Part shown: positions 44,910 through 52,916 of the stretch, piece by piece
How the letters are laid out: each line of letters starts with the position of its first letter
How positions within the stretch are numbered: position 1 is the stretch's first letter
Assembly (NCBI GenBank): GCA_963804495.1
Contig: CAWDQN010000003.1
Span: 310,001-374,000 of the forward strand
Origin: Rhodovastum sp963804495
GTDB lineage: Bacteria; Pseudomonadota; Alphaproteobacteria; Acetobacterales; Acetobacteraceae
Length of the DNA: 64,000 nucleotides
Reading direction: 5' to 3'
The notes under the pieces: generated by a model
Databases searched by the model: none
What the model was told of the DNA's origin: nothing
Seen by the model: the letters and a program-made list of their open reading frames with translations, nothing else
Program-made: the position numbers and the translations under genes

Positions 44910-46508
44910 TCAGTAGCCCAGGGCACACCCGTCCTTGCGGGGGTCGGAGGCGCCGACCAGGCAGCCGCGGGCGCGGTCGATCCAGATCGCCTGACCGCCG
45001 CCATGCGGCCGCTCCACCGCCTCGATCGCATGGCCGAGCCGCGCCAGACCCTCGCACAGCGACGCCGGCACGCCCCGCTCCACCTGCACCTTTCCCATCG
45101 TCGGGAACAACCGGCAGAGATCGAGGGATTCCTGCAAATCGAGCCCGTAATCAATGAAATTGGTCAGAAAGCTGGTCTGCCCCATCGGCTGATAGTGCCC
45201 GCCCATCACCCCATACGGCATCACCGCCGCGCCGTCCCGGGTCAGCATGCCAGGGATGATGGTGTGCATCGGCCGCTTGAAAGGGGCGATGCAGTTCGGA
45301 TGGCCGCGTTCAAGGCGGAATCCCAAGCCGCGGTTATGCAGCATGACGCCCGATGTCTCGGCCAGGATGCCGGAGCCGAAGCGCTTGAACAGGGAGTTGA
45401 TGAAACTGCAGGCATTGCCGTCGCGGTCGACCACCGACAGGTAAACGGTGTCGCTGTGGCGCGGCAGGTCCGTCTCCCCGGCCGGGGGCAGGTCGGCCAT
45501 CGCCGCCTCGTCGCGGATCAGCCGGCGCAGCCCGCCCAGGTATTCCGGGCTGGTCAGCTTCGCTACCGGCACGTCTTCCATCAGCGGGTCGGCCAGAAAG
45601 GCGTCGCGGTCGCGATAGGCCAGCCGCGCCGCCTCGATGTGGCGGTGCCAGCGCAGCACGCCGAGGGGGCCGTCCGGCGCCGGGCCGAAGCCGCCCAGCA
45701 GGCCGAGCAGCATGAGCACCACCAGACCCGAGCCGTTCGGCGGGCACTGCCAGACCTCGAACCCGTTCCAGCCTATCCGGATCGGCTCGACGAAATGCGC
45801 GGCCGAGCGGCCGGCGGCGAAATCCTCCTCGGTGTGCAGCCCGCCGCGGCGGCGCAGGGCCGCCACCATGTCGGCCGCCACCTCGCCCTCATAGAAGGCG
45901 CGGCTGCCGTGACGGGCGATGCCGCGCAACGTGGCCGCCAGGTGCGGCTGCACGAAGCGATCGCCGAACAGCGGCGCGCGGCCGCCGGGCAGGAAGGGAT
46001 ACGCCTCGGTGTGGCGCAGCTTCTCCGTCTGCGAGTCCCAGGCCTGGGCAACGACGGACGAGACGAAAAACCCGTCCTCGGCAAAGCCGATCGCTGGGCG
46101 CAGCAGCTCGTCCAGCCCCTTGGTACCGTGCGCATTCAGCAGTTTTTCCCAGGCCGAGACCGCGCCGGGCACGGTGACCGCATGCGGCGAGCTGGCCCCG
46201 AGCGCGGTGATGCCGCGCGCCTCGAACCAGCCGAGGGCCGCCGCCGCCGGGGCGCGGCCCGATCCGTTCAGGGCGACAACACGGCATTGCCTCGCCGGGG
46301 CGTAGAGACAAAAACAATCGCCGCCGATGCCGGTGGACATCGGCTCGACCACGCACAGCACCGCCGCCGCTGCGACCGCGGCATCGAGCGCATTGCCGCC
46401 GCCGCGCAGCACGTCCAGCGCCGCCAGCGTCGCCTGCGGCATGGACGTCGCCGCCATGCCGTGGGCCGAGAGCACCGGGCTGCGGCCGGGAAGATGCAAA
46501 TCACGCAT
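44910..46508 (-). CDS. Gamma-glutamyltransferase family protein
   Basis: 532-residue Ntn-hydrolase of the GGT/glutaryl-7-ACA acylase type. The N-terminal core GGNALDAAVAAAAVLCVVEP and GIGGDCFCLYAP is typical. The autocleavage site is at HSDTVYLSVVDRDGNACSFI, with the nucleophile Thr before VYLSVVD. The C-terminal ADPRKDGCALGY-like end (SDPRKDGCALGY) is characteristic. No export signal is obvious, unlike periplasmic GGT. It cleaves or transfers gamma-glutamyl or acyl amides. Confidence 0.92.
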   Translation of the reverse strand: MRDLHLPGRSPVLSAHGMAATSMPQATLAALDVLRGGGNALDAAVAAAAVLCVVEPMSTGIGGDCFCLYAPARQCRVVALNGSGRAPAAAALGWFEARGITALGASSPHAVTVPGAVSAWEKLLNAHGTKGLDELLRPAIGFAEDGFFVSSVVAQAWDSQTEKLRHTEAYPFLPGGRAPLFGDRFVQPHLAATLRGIARHGSRAFYEGEVAADMVAALRRRGGLHTEEDFAAGRSAAHFVEPIRIGWNGFEVWQCPPNGSGLVVLMLLGLLGGFGPAPDGPLGVLRWHRHIEAARLAYRDRDAFLADPLMEDVPVAKLTSPEYLGGLRRLIRDEAAMADLPPAGETDLPRHSDTVYLSVVDRDGNACSFINSLFKRFGSGILAETSGVMLHNRGLGFRLERGHPNCIAPFKRPMHTIIPGMLTRDGAAVMPYGVMGGHYQPMGQTSFLTNFIDYGLDLQESLDLCRLFPTMGKVQVERGVPASLCEGLARLGHAIEAVERPHGGGQAIWIDRARGCLVGASDPRKDGCALGY

Positions 46509-46635
46509 GTCTGTGCCCTCCTCTCGCGCCGTCCGCGCCCCCGCTGGTGGCTGCGTACGCTGGCACGCGGCCCCCCCATTGGCAATCGCGCGCCCGCCTG
46601 GGATCATAGGCCTTCGGCAGCGATGGGGACGCAAC

Positions 46636-46968
46636 GTGGCGACGATCGAGGATTTCGACAGGCTGGAAATCCACGTGGGCACGGTGGTGGACGCACAGCC
46701 GCTGCCCGAGGCGCGCAAACCGTCGATCAGGCTGTGGATCGACTTCGGTATCCCGCTCGGGGTGAAGCAATCCTCCGCCCAGATCACGGTGCATTACCGG
46801 CCCGACCGGCTGATCGGTCGGCAGGTGCTGGCAGTGACCAATTTCCCGCCGCGGCGCATCGCCGGCTTCGAAAGCGAGGTGCTGACCCTCGGGGTGCCGG
46901 ACGAGGACGGCGCGGTCGTGCTGCTGAAGCCCGACTTCAAGGTGCCGGACGGCGGCCGCATGTTCTGA
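46636..46968 (+). CDS. csaA: CsaA-type tRNA-binding-domain protein
   Basis: 110 residues from GTG 46636, the full length of CsaA. OB-fold markers: FDRLEIHVGTVVDAQPLPEA, LGVKQSSAQITVHY and GFESEVLTLGVPDEDGAVVL. It binds tRNA-like RNA and is reported as a chaperone-like protein. Its stop overlaps the gpt start as TGATG. Confidence 0.92.
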   Translation: MATIEDFDRLEIHVGTVVDAQPLPEARKPSIRLWIDFGIPLGVKQSSAQITVHYRPDRLIGRQVLAVTNFPPRRIAGFESEVLTLGVPDEDGAVVLLKPDFKVPDGGRMF

Positions 46969-47465
46969 TGCCGCGCCATTACTACACCGTTACCTGGGAC
47001 CAGTTGCACCGCGACGCCCGTGCCCTGGCCTGGCGGCTGATCGCCCTTGCTCCCTTCCGCGGCGTGGTGGCGATCACCCGCGGCGGGCTGATCCCGGCCG
47101 CCATCGTGGCGCGCGAGCTGGAGGCGCGGGTGATCGAGACCATTTCCATCGTCGCCTACGGGCGCGGCGCGGCGGACGAGACCGAGCAGGGCACACCGGA
47201 GGTGGTCAAATCCCCGGTCGCGGCGGGAGACGGCGAAGGCTGGCTGCTGATCGACGACCTGGTGGACACCGGCGCCACCGCAAGGGTGGTGCGGACGCTG
47301 CTGCCGAAAGCGCATTTCGCCACGGTCTATGCCAAGCCCGCCGGCAAGCTGCTGGTGGACAGTTTCATCACTGAAGTGAGTCAGGATACCTGGATTTTGT
47401 TTCCCTGGGATACCGAACCGCAATTCGCTGTGCCGCTGGCAAAACGGGAAAAGCCGGCGGGGTGA
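46968..47465 (+). CDS. gpt: Xanthine-guanine phosphoribosyltransferase
   Basis: 165-residue purine-salvage enzyme converting xanthine/guanine and PRPP to nucleotides. The PRPP motif is LLIDDLVDTGATARVV; the N-terminal YYTVTWDQLHRDARALAWRL and the flexible-loop region AITRGGLIPAAIVARELE match Gpt. It is translationally coupled to csaA. Confidence 0.92.
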   Translation: MPRHYYTVTWDQLHRDARALAWRLIALAPFRGVVAITRGGLIPAAIVARELEARVIETISIVAYGRGAADETEQGTPEVVKSPVAAGDGEGWLLIDDLVDTGATARVVRTLLPKAHFATVYAKPAGKLLVDSFITEVSQDTWILFPWDTEPQFAVPLAKREKPAG

Positions 47466-47529
47466 AAGAAATGGGTGGCTGTTGGCCCCCGCGTCACCTC
47501 ACGAAGGCGCGCACAGGCGCGGCCAACGG

Positions 47530-47547
47530 CCAGGGGCATTCCCCTGG
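47530..47547. repeat. CCAGGGG/CCCCTGG palindrome
   Basis: Perfect 7-bp arms with a 4-bp loop between gpt and the transporter pseudogene; same dispersed family. Confidence 0.7.
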
Positions 47548-47594
47548 TCGTCCCGCACCCGGCCGCATCCAGGTTCGAGCGGATATCCCGAGGC

Positions 47595-48520
47595 TCAGAA
47601 CGGCACGACGAAGCGGACGTTAAAGTAGGTCCCGCCGACGGCGTTCCTTGTGTAAACGGATTCGTTCAACTGTGCCTGGACATTGATGCCGCCGAACTGA
47701 TAACCGACGATCGGGCCAAGACCGAACCTGCTCTCGATGTTATGGACGTTCTGGCCGTTGTTTGTATCAGAGTTAAACTGGCTGACTTGATAAGCGCCAA
47801 GCTCCCACAGTCCACTTGCCAATTTCTTTCGCAATCGTGTAGTCGGCTTCGAAATAGTCGCCAGACCGGTAATTGTAATTGTTGGCGGTGGTCGAACTGA
47901 CCGGGATGGGGAAAAACAGGGCGGCACTGACATTCCAGCCGTCATGCAACCAGCTCAGGCCCGCCCCCGGCTGGATGGTCCAGTAGCCGTTGCCAGTCGG
48001 CAGACCGCCGTTGAGCCAATGCCCGTTGACAAGATTGGCCGGGGTATTGCTGGCATCGGCCACATAGACCGACAGGCTGGTCGACACGTGATAAGTCGCC
48101 GAACGTCCACGAAAGGATGCCCGGCACCAGGACGGTGTTGTAAATGCCAAAGTTGCCCGGGCCACCGCCGTTCGGCGTGTTTTGTTGCGGGGCAAAATTG
48201 CTGTAATCGAAGGGCTGGGCAAGGGCGACGGCGAAATCGGCGCCGAGAAACTTGTACACCGGTCGGCCCACAGAACAACCGGAACCTCGACCAGCCCCGA
48301 AAGACCGGTGCCGCCGATCTTGCTGGCGGACGGATTATAGGCGTTATAGGACACTGCGTAATTGTCGTAGATGCCATACACACCGGGCGGTGGCAGCGCA
48401 CCGGCCGCCAGCCCTTCGTCCACGCCAGGCAGATGCGCTTCCCACAACTCCAATGCCGAGGCATGGCCAGCCAGTACCCATCGTACCCGCCAGGGCGATG
48501 GTACCGAATAATTTTTTCAC
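47595..48520 (-). pseudogene. Outer-membrane transporter (SphA / Phenol_MetA_deg family) with about four frameshifts
   Basis: Starts at GTG 48520 with GGAGG 6 bp upstream and signal peptide MKKLFGTIALAGTMG, then continues in changing frames: LELWEAHLPGVDEGLAAGAL, VYKFLGADFAVALAQPFDYS, YHVSTSLSVYVADASNTPAN and finally YQVSQFNSDTNNGQN to the C-terminal NVRFVVPF. Shifts fall near 48480, 48268, 48094 and 47800; three fit one-base indels at short runs. The restored ~300-residue beta-barrel resembles aromatic-compound transporters. Pseudogene or error-rich sequence. Confidence 0.75.
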
Positions 48521-48543
48521 AACCGTCCTCCCGATATTTTGTT

Positions 48544-48563
48544 ACGTCACAACTTAGTGACGT
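48544..48563. promoter_or_regulatory. Perfect inverted repeat, likely operator of the transporter gene
   Basis: ACGTCAC-AACTTA-GTGACGT: 7-bp arms, 6-bp spacer, ending 24 bp upstream of the GTG start at 48520. Position and symmetry fit the binding site of a dimeric repressor (TetR, GntR or MarR type). No regulator gene is adjacent. Confidence 0.6.
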
Positions 48564-49079
48564 TTGCATGGTAACCGTGGCGGCTCAACCCTGGTCCAGG
48601 GGCCAGACGGACGTTCGTTCCGAAAATCGGTCGCTGTGACCGAAATGCAACAATTCCAGGTTCAGGCAAGCGAGGACGCCCGCGCCGCTTCTGCCCGCCA
48701 GGCAGGGGCACGCGCCGGCGGGACCAACTTCCGCGCTGGCAGGACGACCGCAGCCCCAGAACAGCAAATCACCGTCGATAGATAATAAAAACTCAATGCT
48801 ATCCTAATTTATACCTGAATATCCGTGGGAAATCACGCCAACGCCTCGGTTGACGATGAGATATTGCTATAGGAAAATGGTCATAAAATCGACGGCGCCC
48901 GAAGTTAAATTCACCGCTCCCAGGACATCACTGCAACGCGCCCAAACTGTAACGCAATCAGGATCGGCAGAATCTCAGCGTGCAGCCCGTGCAACCTCGT
49001 TTGCGCATCGGTATATACGAAGCCCGCGCGAAATGGCATGCCCGCCGCGGGCGCCGTTTTCGGACCAGGAGATGTGCCG
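48564..49079. other. Gap with no gene recognised
   Basis: About 515 bp between divergent genes; AT-richer near 48780-48900. Short plus-strand frames exist but none has protein-like sequence. Promoters for the TPR gene (ribosome site AGGAG before 49080) lie here. Confidence 0.5.
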
Positions 49080-49985
49080 ATGGAAATATGGGCTATCGTG
49101 GTCCTTATTGTGGCCGATCTCATGTACGGCGGCGTGCTGATGGCGTGGCTTGCCCCCCAGCGCGACACCGCCGGCATCGAGCTGCCCGCAGAAGGTCCGT
49201 GCAAGCCACCGGAAGTGGACATCTCCGGCACGATCTCCATCGACTGCGCGGGCGTCGAAGGCAAGGCGGGTGCGTATCTCAACGCCCGGCTGACGGACCT
49301 GTTGCGCAGCCAACTGCTCGCCCCGAACGACCCAAACCGGCCGGCGCGAAATCTGGCCGACCGCATCGACGATCTGCGCCGCCAGGCCGACGACTGGACG
49401 CATCGCTACCGTGAGTTGAAAGACCGCCTGCAGGACAGCCTGCCGGCGAGCCACGCGCGCGCCCTCCTCCAGCAGGGTGAGATCGACGACGCCGACGCCG
49501 CTCTGCAGGATCTGGCCGCCGGCCAGGATGCCGCCGGCCCGCATGCATCGTCCGACCAATACAATCTCGGCGATGCCGCCATGCTGCGGTTCGATCCCGC
49601 CGGGGCGCTGTCGCATTTCGAGCGCGCCTGTCGCGCCGAGCTGGACAACCCGCTCTATGCCGGTGGCTACGCCATGGCGGCCTATCGCGCCGGATATGCC
49701 GACGAGGCCCTGCGCGGATGGATGCAGGCGCTCCACCTCTACCGCACCCTGGCCGCGCACGATCCGGCCAGCTATCAGCCTGAAATAGCGGCGACCCTGA
49801 CCCATCTGGGAACCCTCTACAGCGCCATGGGCCGGCTCGCCGAGGCCAGAAGGGCCATTGCCGAGGCGCTGGCCATCACCCGCACCCTCGCCGCCGGCGA
49901 CTCCAAATCCTATGCCGGCAAGGCCGCATCGCTGACCCGGCGACTGACCGAACTCACCTCCGAGCCAATGGCAAGCACGCACTGA
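49080..49985 (+). CDS. Membrane-anchored TPR protein
   Basis: 301 residues. One N-terminal span (IWAIVVLIVADLMYGGVLMA), a coiled-coil-prone region (ADRIDDLRRQADDWTHRYRE), then TPR units (SSDQYNLGDAAMLRFDPAGA; SYQPEIAATLTHLGTLYSAM). AGGAG 8 bp upstream supports this start. The last repeats resemble Tpr_10/12 types found with AAA or CHAT partners, but none is adjacent. Partner unknown. Confidence 0.75.
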   Translation: MEIWAIVVLIVADLMYGGVLMAWLAPQRDTAGIELPAEGPCKPPEVDISGTISIDCAGVEGKAGAYLNARLTDLLRSQLLAPNDPNRPARNLADRIDDLRRQADDWTHRYRELKDRLQDSLPASHARALLQQGEIDDADAALQDLAAGQDAAGPHASSDQYNLGDAAMLRFDPAGALSHFERACRAELDNPLYAGGYAMAAYRAGYADEALRGWMQALHLYRTLAAHDPASYQPEIAATLTHLGTLYSAMGRLAEARRAIAEALAITRTLAAGDSKSYAGKAASLTRRLTELTSEPMASTH

Positions 49986-50022
49986 CCTGCTGCGACGCCG
50001 CCGCGTCGCCGCAATCCCAGGT

Positions 50023-51501
50023 TCAGGTCCCGCAAAACGTCTGCAGCACCCGCTCCTCCGGCGCCGGCGGCGCAGCGAAGCGCTCGCGGCCGGGCTGGTC
50101 GTCGAAAGGACGCGAGAGCACGTCGAGAAGCTCCTCGAAGGGCGAAAAATCCTGCCGCTCCGCCGCCGCCGCGAGCGCGGCTTCAACCAGATGATTGCGC
50201 GGTATGAAGGCCGGGTTCGCCGCCTGCATCGCCACCCGGCGCGCCTCGGGCGGCACTGCCTCCTCCGCCAACCGCCGCCGCCAGCGCTCGGCCCAGGCAT
50301 CGTAGCTGGTCGGGTCGGCGAACAGCCTGCGCAGATCGGCATCTGCCTCCGGCCCCGCCGCCGCCTCGCATAGAAGCCGGAACGTCAGGGTGAAATCGGC
50401 GCCGTTCGCGGCCATGCGCGCCAGCAGGTCCTGCGCCAGGTCGGAATCGCCCGGCCGCTCGGTGGCAAGCCCGAGCTTGCGCTGCATGCCGGCGCCATAC
50501 GCCGCCGCGAACTGCGGCGCGAACCCCGCCAGCACCTCCTGCGCCACCGCCACCGCGGCGTCGTCGTTTTCGCCCAGCAGCGGCAGCAACGTCTCCGCCA
50601 GCCTGACCAGATTCCAATGTGCGATGCGCGGCTGGTTGGCAAAGGCATAGCGGCCGCCCTGGTCGATCGAGCTGAACACCTTGCCCGGCTCGTATTCGTC
50701 CATGAAGGCGCAGGGCCCGTAATCGATCGTCTCGCCGGAAATCGCCGTGTTGTCGGTGTTCATCACCCCATGGATGAAACCGATATGCAACCAGCGCGCC
50801 ACCAGCGCGGCCTGACGCGCCACCACCGCCGCCAGCAGCGCCCGGTAGGGCTGCTCCGCCGCCGCCGCGGCGGGGAAATGGCGGGCGATGGCAAAATCCG
50901 CCAGCAGGCGCAGCGCCTCGGCATCACCCCGCACGGCGAAATACTGGAACGTGCCGACCCGCAAATGGCTCGCCGCGACCCGCGTCAGCACCGCCCCGGG
51001 CAGCGCCATGCCGCGCAGCACGCGCTCGCCGGTGGTCACCGCCGCCAGCGCCCGCGTGGTCGGCACGCCGAGCGCTGCCATCGCCTCGCTGACGATGTAC
51101 TCACGCAGCACCGGCCCGAGCGCCGCCCGGCCGTCGCCGCCGCGCGAGAACGGCGTGCGCCCGGAGCCCTTGAGCTGGATGTCGCGCCGCACCCCGTCGC
51201 GCCCCACCACCTCGCCGAGCAGGATGGCGCGCCCGTCGCCAAGCTGCGGCACGAACTGGCCGAACTGATGCCCGGCATAGGCGAGCGCGATCGGCGCCGC
51301 GCCCTCGGGCACGCGGTTGCCGGCCAGGATCTCGACCCCCTCGGGGCTGGCCAGCGCCACCGGGTCAAGACCGAGAAGCCCGGCCAGGGGAGCGTTCACC
51401 CGGATCAGTCCTGGGGCCGTCACCTGCGTCGGATCGAGCCGCGCATACAGGCGCGGCGGCAGGCGCGCGTAGCTGTTGTCGAAGGCAAAGCCGACGGACA
51501 T
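50023..51501 (-). CDS. selO: Protein adenylyltransferase SelO (YdiU)
   Basis: 492-residue pseudokinase-fold enzyme that AMPylates proteins and is linked to redox stress. Landmarks: IALAYAGHQFGQFVPQLGDG, IQLKGSGRTPFSRGGDGRAA, MAALGVPTTRALA and the metal/nucleotide region HGVMNTDNTAISGETIDYGP. The C-terminus ends LQTFCGT with the Cys near the end, where selenoprotein O carries its redox residue. Full length, single gene. Confidence 0.96.
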   Translation of the reverse strand: MSVGFAFDNSYARLPPRLYARLDPTQVTAPGLIRVNAPLAGLLGLDPVALASPEGVEILAGNRVPEGAAPIALAYAGHQFGQFVPQLGDGRAILLGEVVGRDGVRRDIQLKGSGRTPFSRGGDGRAALGPVLREYIVSEAMAALGVPTTRALAAVTTGERVLRGMALPGAVLTRVAASHLRVGTFQYFAVRGDAEALRLLADFAIARHFPAAAAAEQPYRALLAAVVARQAALVARWLHIGFIHGVMNTDNTAISGETIDYGPCAFMDEYEPGKVFSSIDQGGRYAFANQPRIAHWNLVRLAETLLPLLGENDDAAVAVAQEVLAGFAPQFAAAYGAGMQRKLGLATERPGDSDLAQDLLARMAANGADFTLTFRLLCEAAAGPEADADLRRLFADPTSYDAWAERWRRRLAEEAVPPEARRVAMQAANPAFIPRNHLVEAALAAAAERQDFSPFEELLDVLSRPFDDQPGRERFAAPPAPEERVLQTFCGT

Positions 51502-51635
51502 GCGATCAACCCTCCCGCCGGCTGCCGGGTTGGTGGGTCAGCGCTGACGCGCGGGTGTGTGGTACCGGCATGATCTACGGGAGATCGGGCTGCATCGGCC
51601 ACACGGCAAGACCCGGGGCGCTGCTCCCGACCCCG

Positions 51636-51654
51636 CCAGGGGCTTTGCCCCTGG
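51636..51654. repeat. CCAGGGGC/GCCCCTGG palindrome
   Basis: Perfect 8-bp arms with TTT loop upstream of chaB; part of a longer repeat block (about 51610-51680) with GACCCGG and GGACCC segments of the dispersed family. Confidence 0.75.
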
Positions 51655-51706
51655 ACCCTTCCAAGGGCTATGCCCATGGAACCCAAATTTGCGGCTATGA
51701 TCGTGT

Positions 51707-51916
51707 ATGCCCTGGGCCAGCATCGACGACCTGCCGGAAACCCTGCGCGAACGCCTGCCCGCGCACGCGCAGGAAATTTTCCTCGCCGCCTTCAACGCCG
51801 CCTGGCGGCAACACGCCCACGAGCCGGACGTTGAGGCAACCGCGCACCGCATCGCCTGGGCGGCGGTGAAACGGCACTACCGCAAGTCCGGCGATGTCTG
51901 GGTGGCGCGCGAATGA
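51707..51916 (+). CDS. chaB: ChaB family protein
   Basis: 69 residues, the full length of ChaB (E. coli 76), a small helical protein near the ChaA cation antiporter. Conserved: LPETLRERLPAHAQEIFLAA, WRQHAHEPDVEATAHRIAWA and KRHYRKSGDVWV. It converges on the dihydroorotate-dehydrogenase-like gene, with only the two stops between. Confidence 0.9.
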   Translation: MPWASIDDLPETLRERLPAHAQEIFLAAFNAAWRQHAHEPDVEATAHRIAWAAVKRHYRKSGDVWVARE

Positions 51917-52909
51917 TCAGCTCGGCCGCCACCCCTGCAGGATGCGAATGTAATTGGCCCGCTCGTAAGCATCGGTGTCGCGCAGCTTCGCATGGCTCAT
52001 GCGGCCCTTGATGTCGGCAAGCGTCGCCTCGCGCGCGTCCAGCCACTCCGCCAACCCATCGACCAGACTTGCCATGTGACGCACGCCATGGCGCAGCAGC
52101 GCCGAGGTCGTCATCACCGCGTCCGCGCCCACCAGCACGTATTTCACCACCTGCTCGACACTCTCCACCCCGGTGCTGGCGGCAAGCGAGCCGCGCAGCG
52201 AACCCGCCAGAACACCGAGCCACAACAACGGCAGCCGGAGCTCGGCAGGTGTCGACAGCGAAAGGTCGCGCTGCACCCGCATCGTCACCAGGTCGATGTC
52301 GGGCTGGTAAAACCGGTTGAACAGCACAAACCCATCCGCCCCGGCCGCATCCAGCCGGCGCACCATGTCGCCCGGCGCGCTGAAGAACGGGCTGAGCTTG
52401 ACCGCAACGGGAATGCCAACCGCCCGCTTCACCGCTGCCAGCACATCGAGATGATGCGCCTCGACATCGCCGCCGGTCAGCGCCGGGTCGGTCGGCACGA
52501 AATACACGTTCAGTTCGATCGCGCTCGCGCCCGCCTGCGCAAGCTCGGCGGCATAATTCACCCAGCCCGCAGCGGTCACGCCGTTCAGGCTGGCGATCAC
52601 CGGAATATCGACCGCGGCACGCGCGCGGCGGATCGTTTCCAGCACCAGATGCGGGCCGCCCTGCCAGGACACCGGTGGCAGAAAGCTGGCGGCTTCGGCG
52701 ACACTTTCCGCCCCCGCCCATAACGCCGCATCGCGCTCCGCCTCCTCCTGCTCGATCTGCTCCTCGAATACCGACGGCAGCACCACCGCCGCCGCCCCCG
52801 CATCCTCCAGCGCCCGGATATTTCCGAGATCAAGCGTCAGCGGCGAAGCTGACGCAATCAACGGATTGCGCAGGGTCAGCCCCAAATAAATCGTGCTCAG
52901 ATCGGCCAT
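51917..52909 (-). CDS. Dihydroorotate dehydrogenase-like FMN protein
   Basis: 330-residue TIM-barrel flavoprotein of the PyrD/PreA type. It starts MADLSTIYLGLTLRNPLIAS; other landmarks are IPVIASLNGVTAAGWVNYA, SAIELNVYFVP and IPVAVKLSPFFS. It follows nifJ by 7 bp and is surely in its operon, so it probably serves ferredoxin- or flavodoxin-linked redox chemistry rather than pyrimidine synthesis (inference). Such genes recur next to nifJ in other bacteria and have no firm function. Confidence 0.9.
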   Translation of the reverse strand: MADLSTIYLGLTLRNPLIASASPLTLDLGNIRALEDAGAAAVVLPSVFEEQIEQEEAERDAALWAGAESVAEAASFLPPVSWQGGPHLVLETIRRARAAVDIPVIASLNGVTAAGWVNYAAELAQAGASAIELNVYFVPTDPALTGGDVEAHHLDVLAAVKRAVGIPVAVKLSPFFSAPGDMVRRLDAAGADGFVLFNRFYQPDIDLVTMRVQRDLSLSTPAELRLPLLWLGVLAGSLRGSLAASTGVESVEQVVKYVLVGADAVMTTSALLRHGVRHMASLVDGLAEWLDAREATLADIKGRMSHAKLRDTDAYERANYIRILQGWRPS

Positions 52910-52916
52910 GGTCTTC

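Noticed and set aside
44106..47465. 1119-codon plus-strand open frame
   Set aside because: Most of it is antisense to gamma-glutamyltransferase and amidase; only the last 166 codons (gpt) are real. It is a high-GC shadow.
48564..48785. 73-codon plus-strand frame in the transporter/TPR gap
   Set aside because: No ribosome site and a composition like random high-GC sequence.
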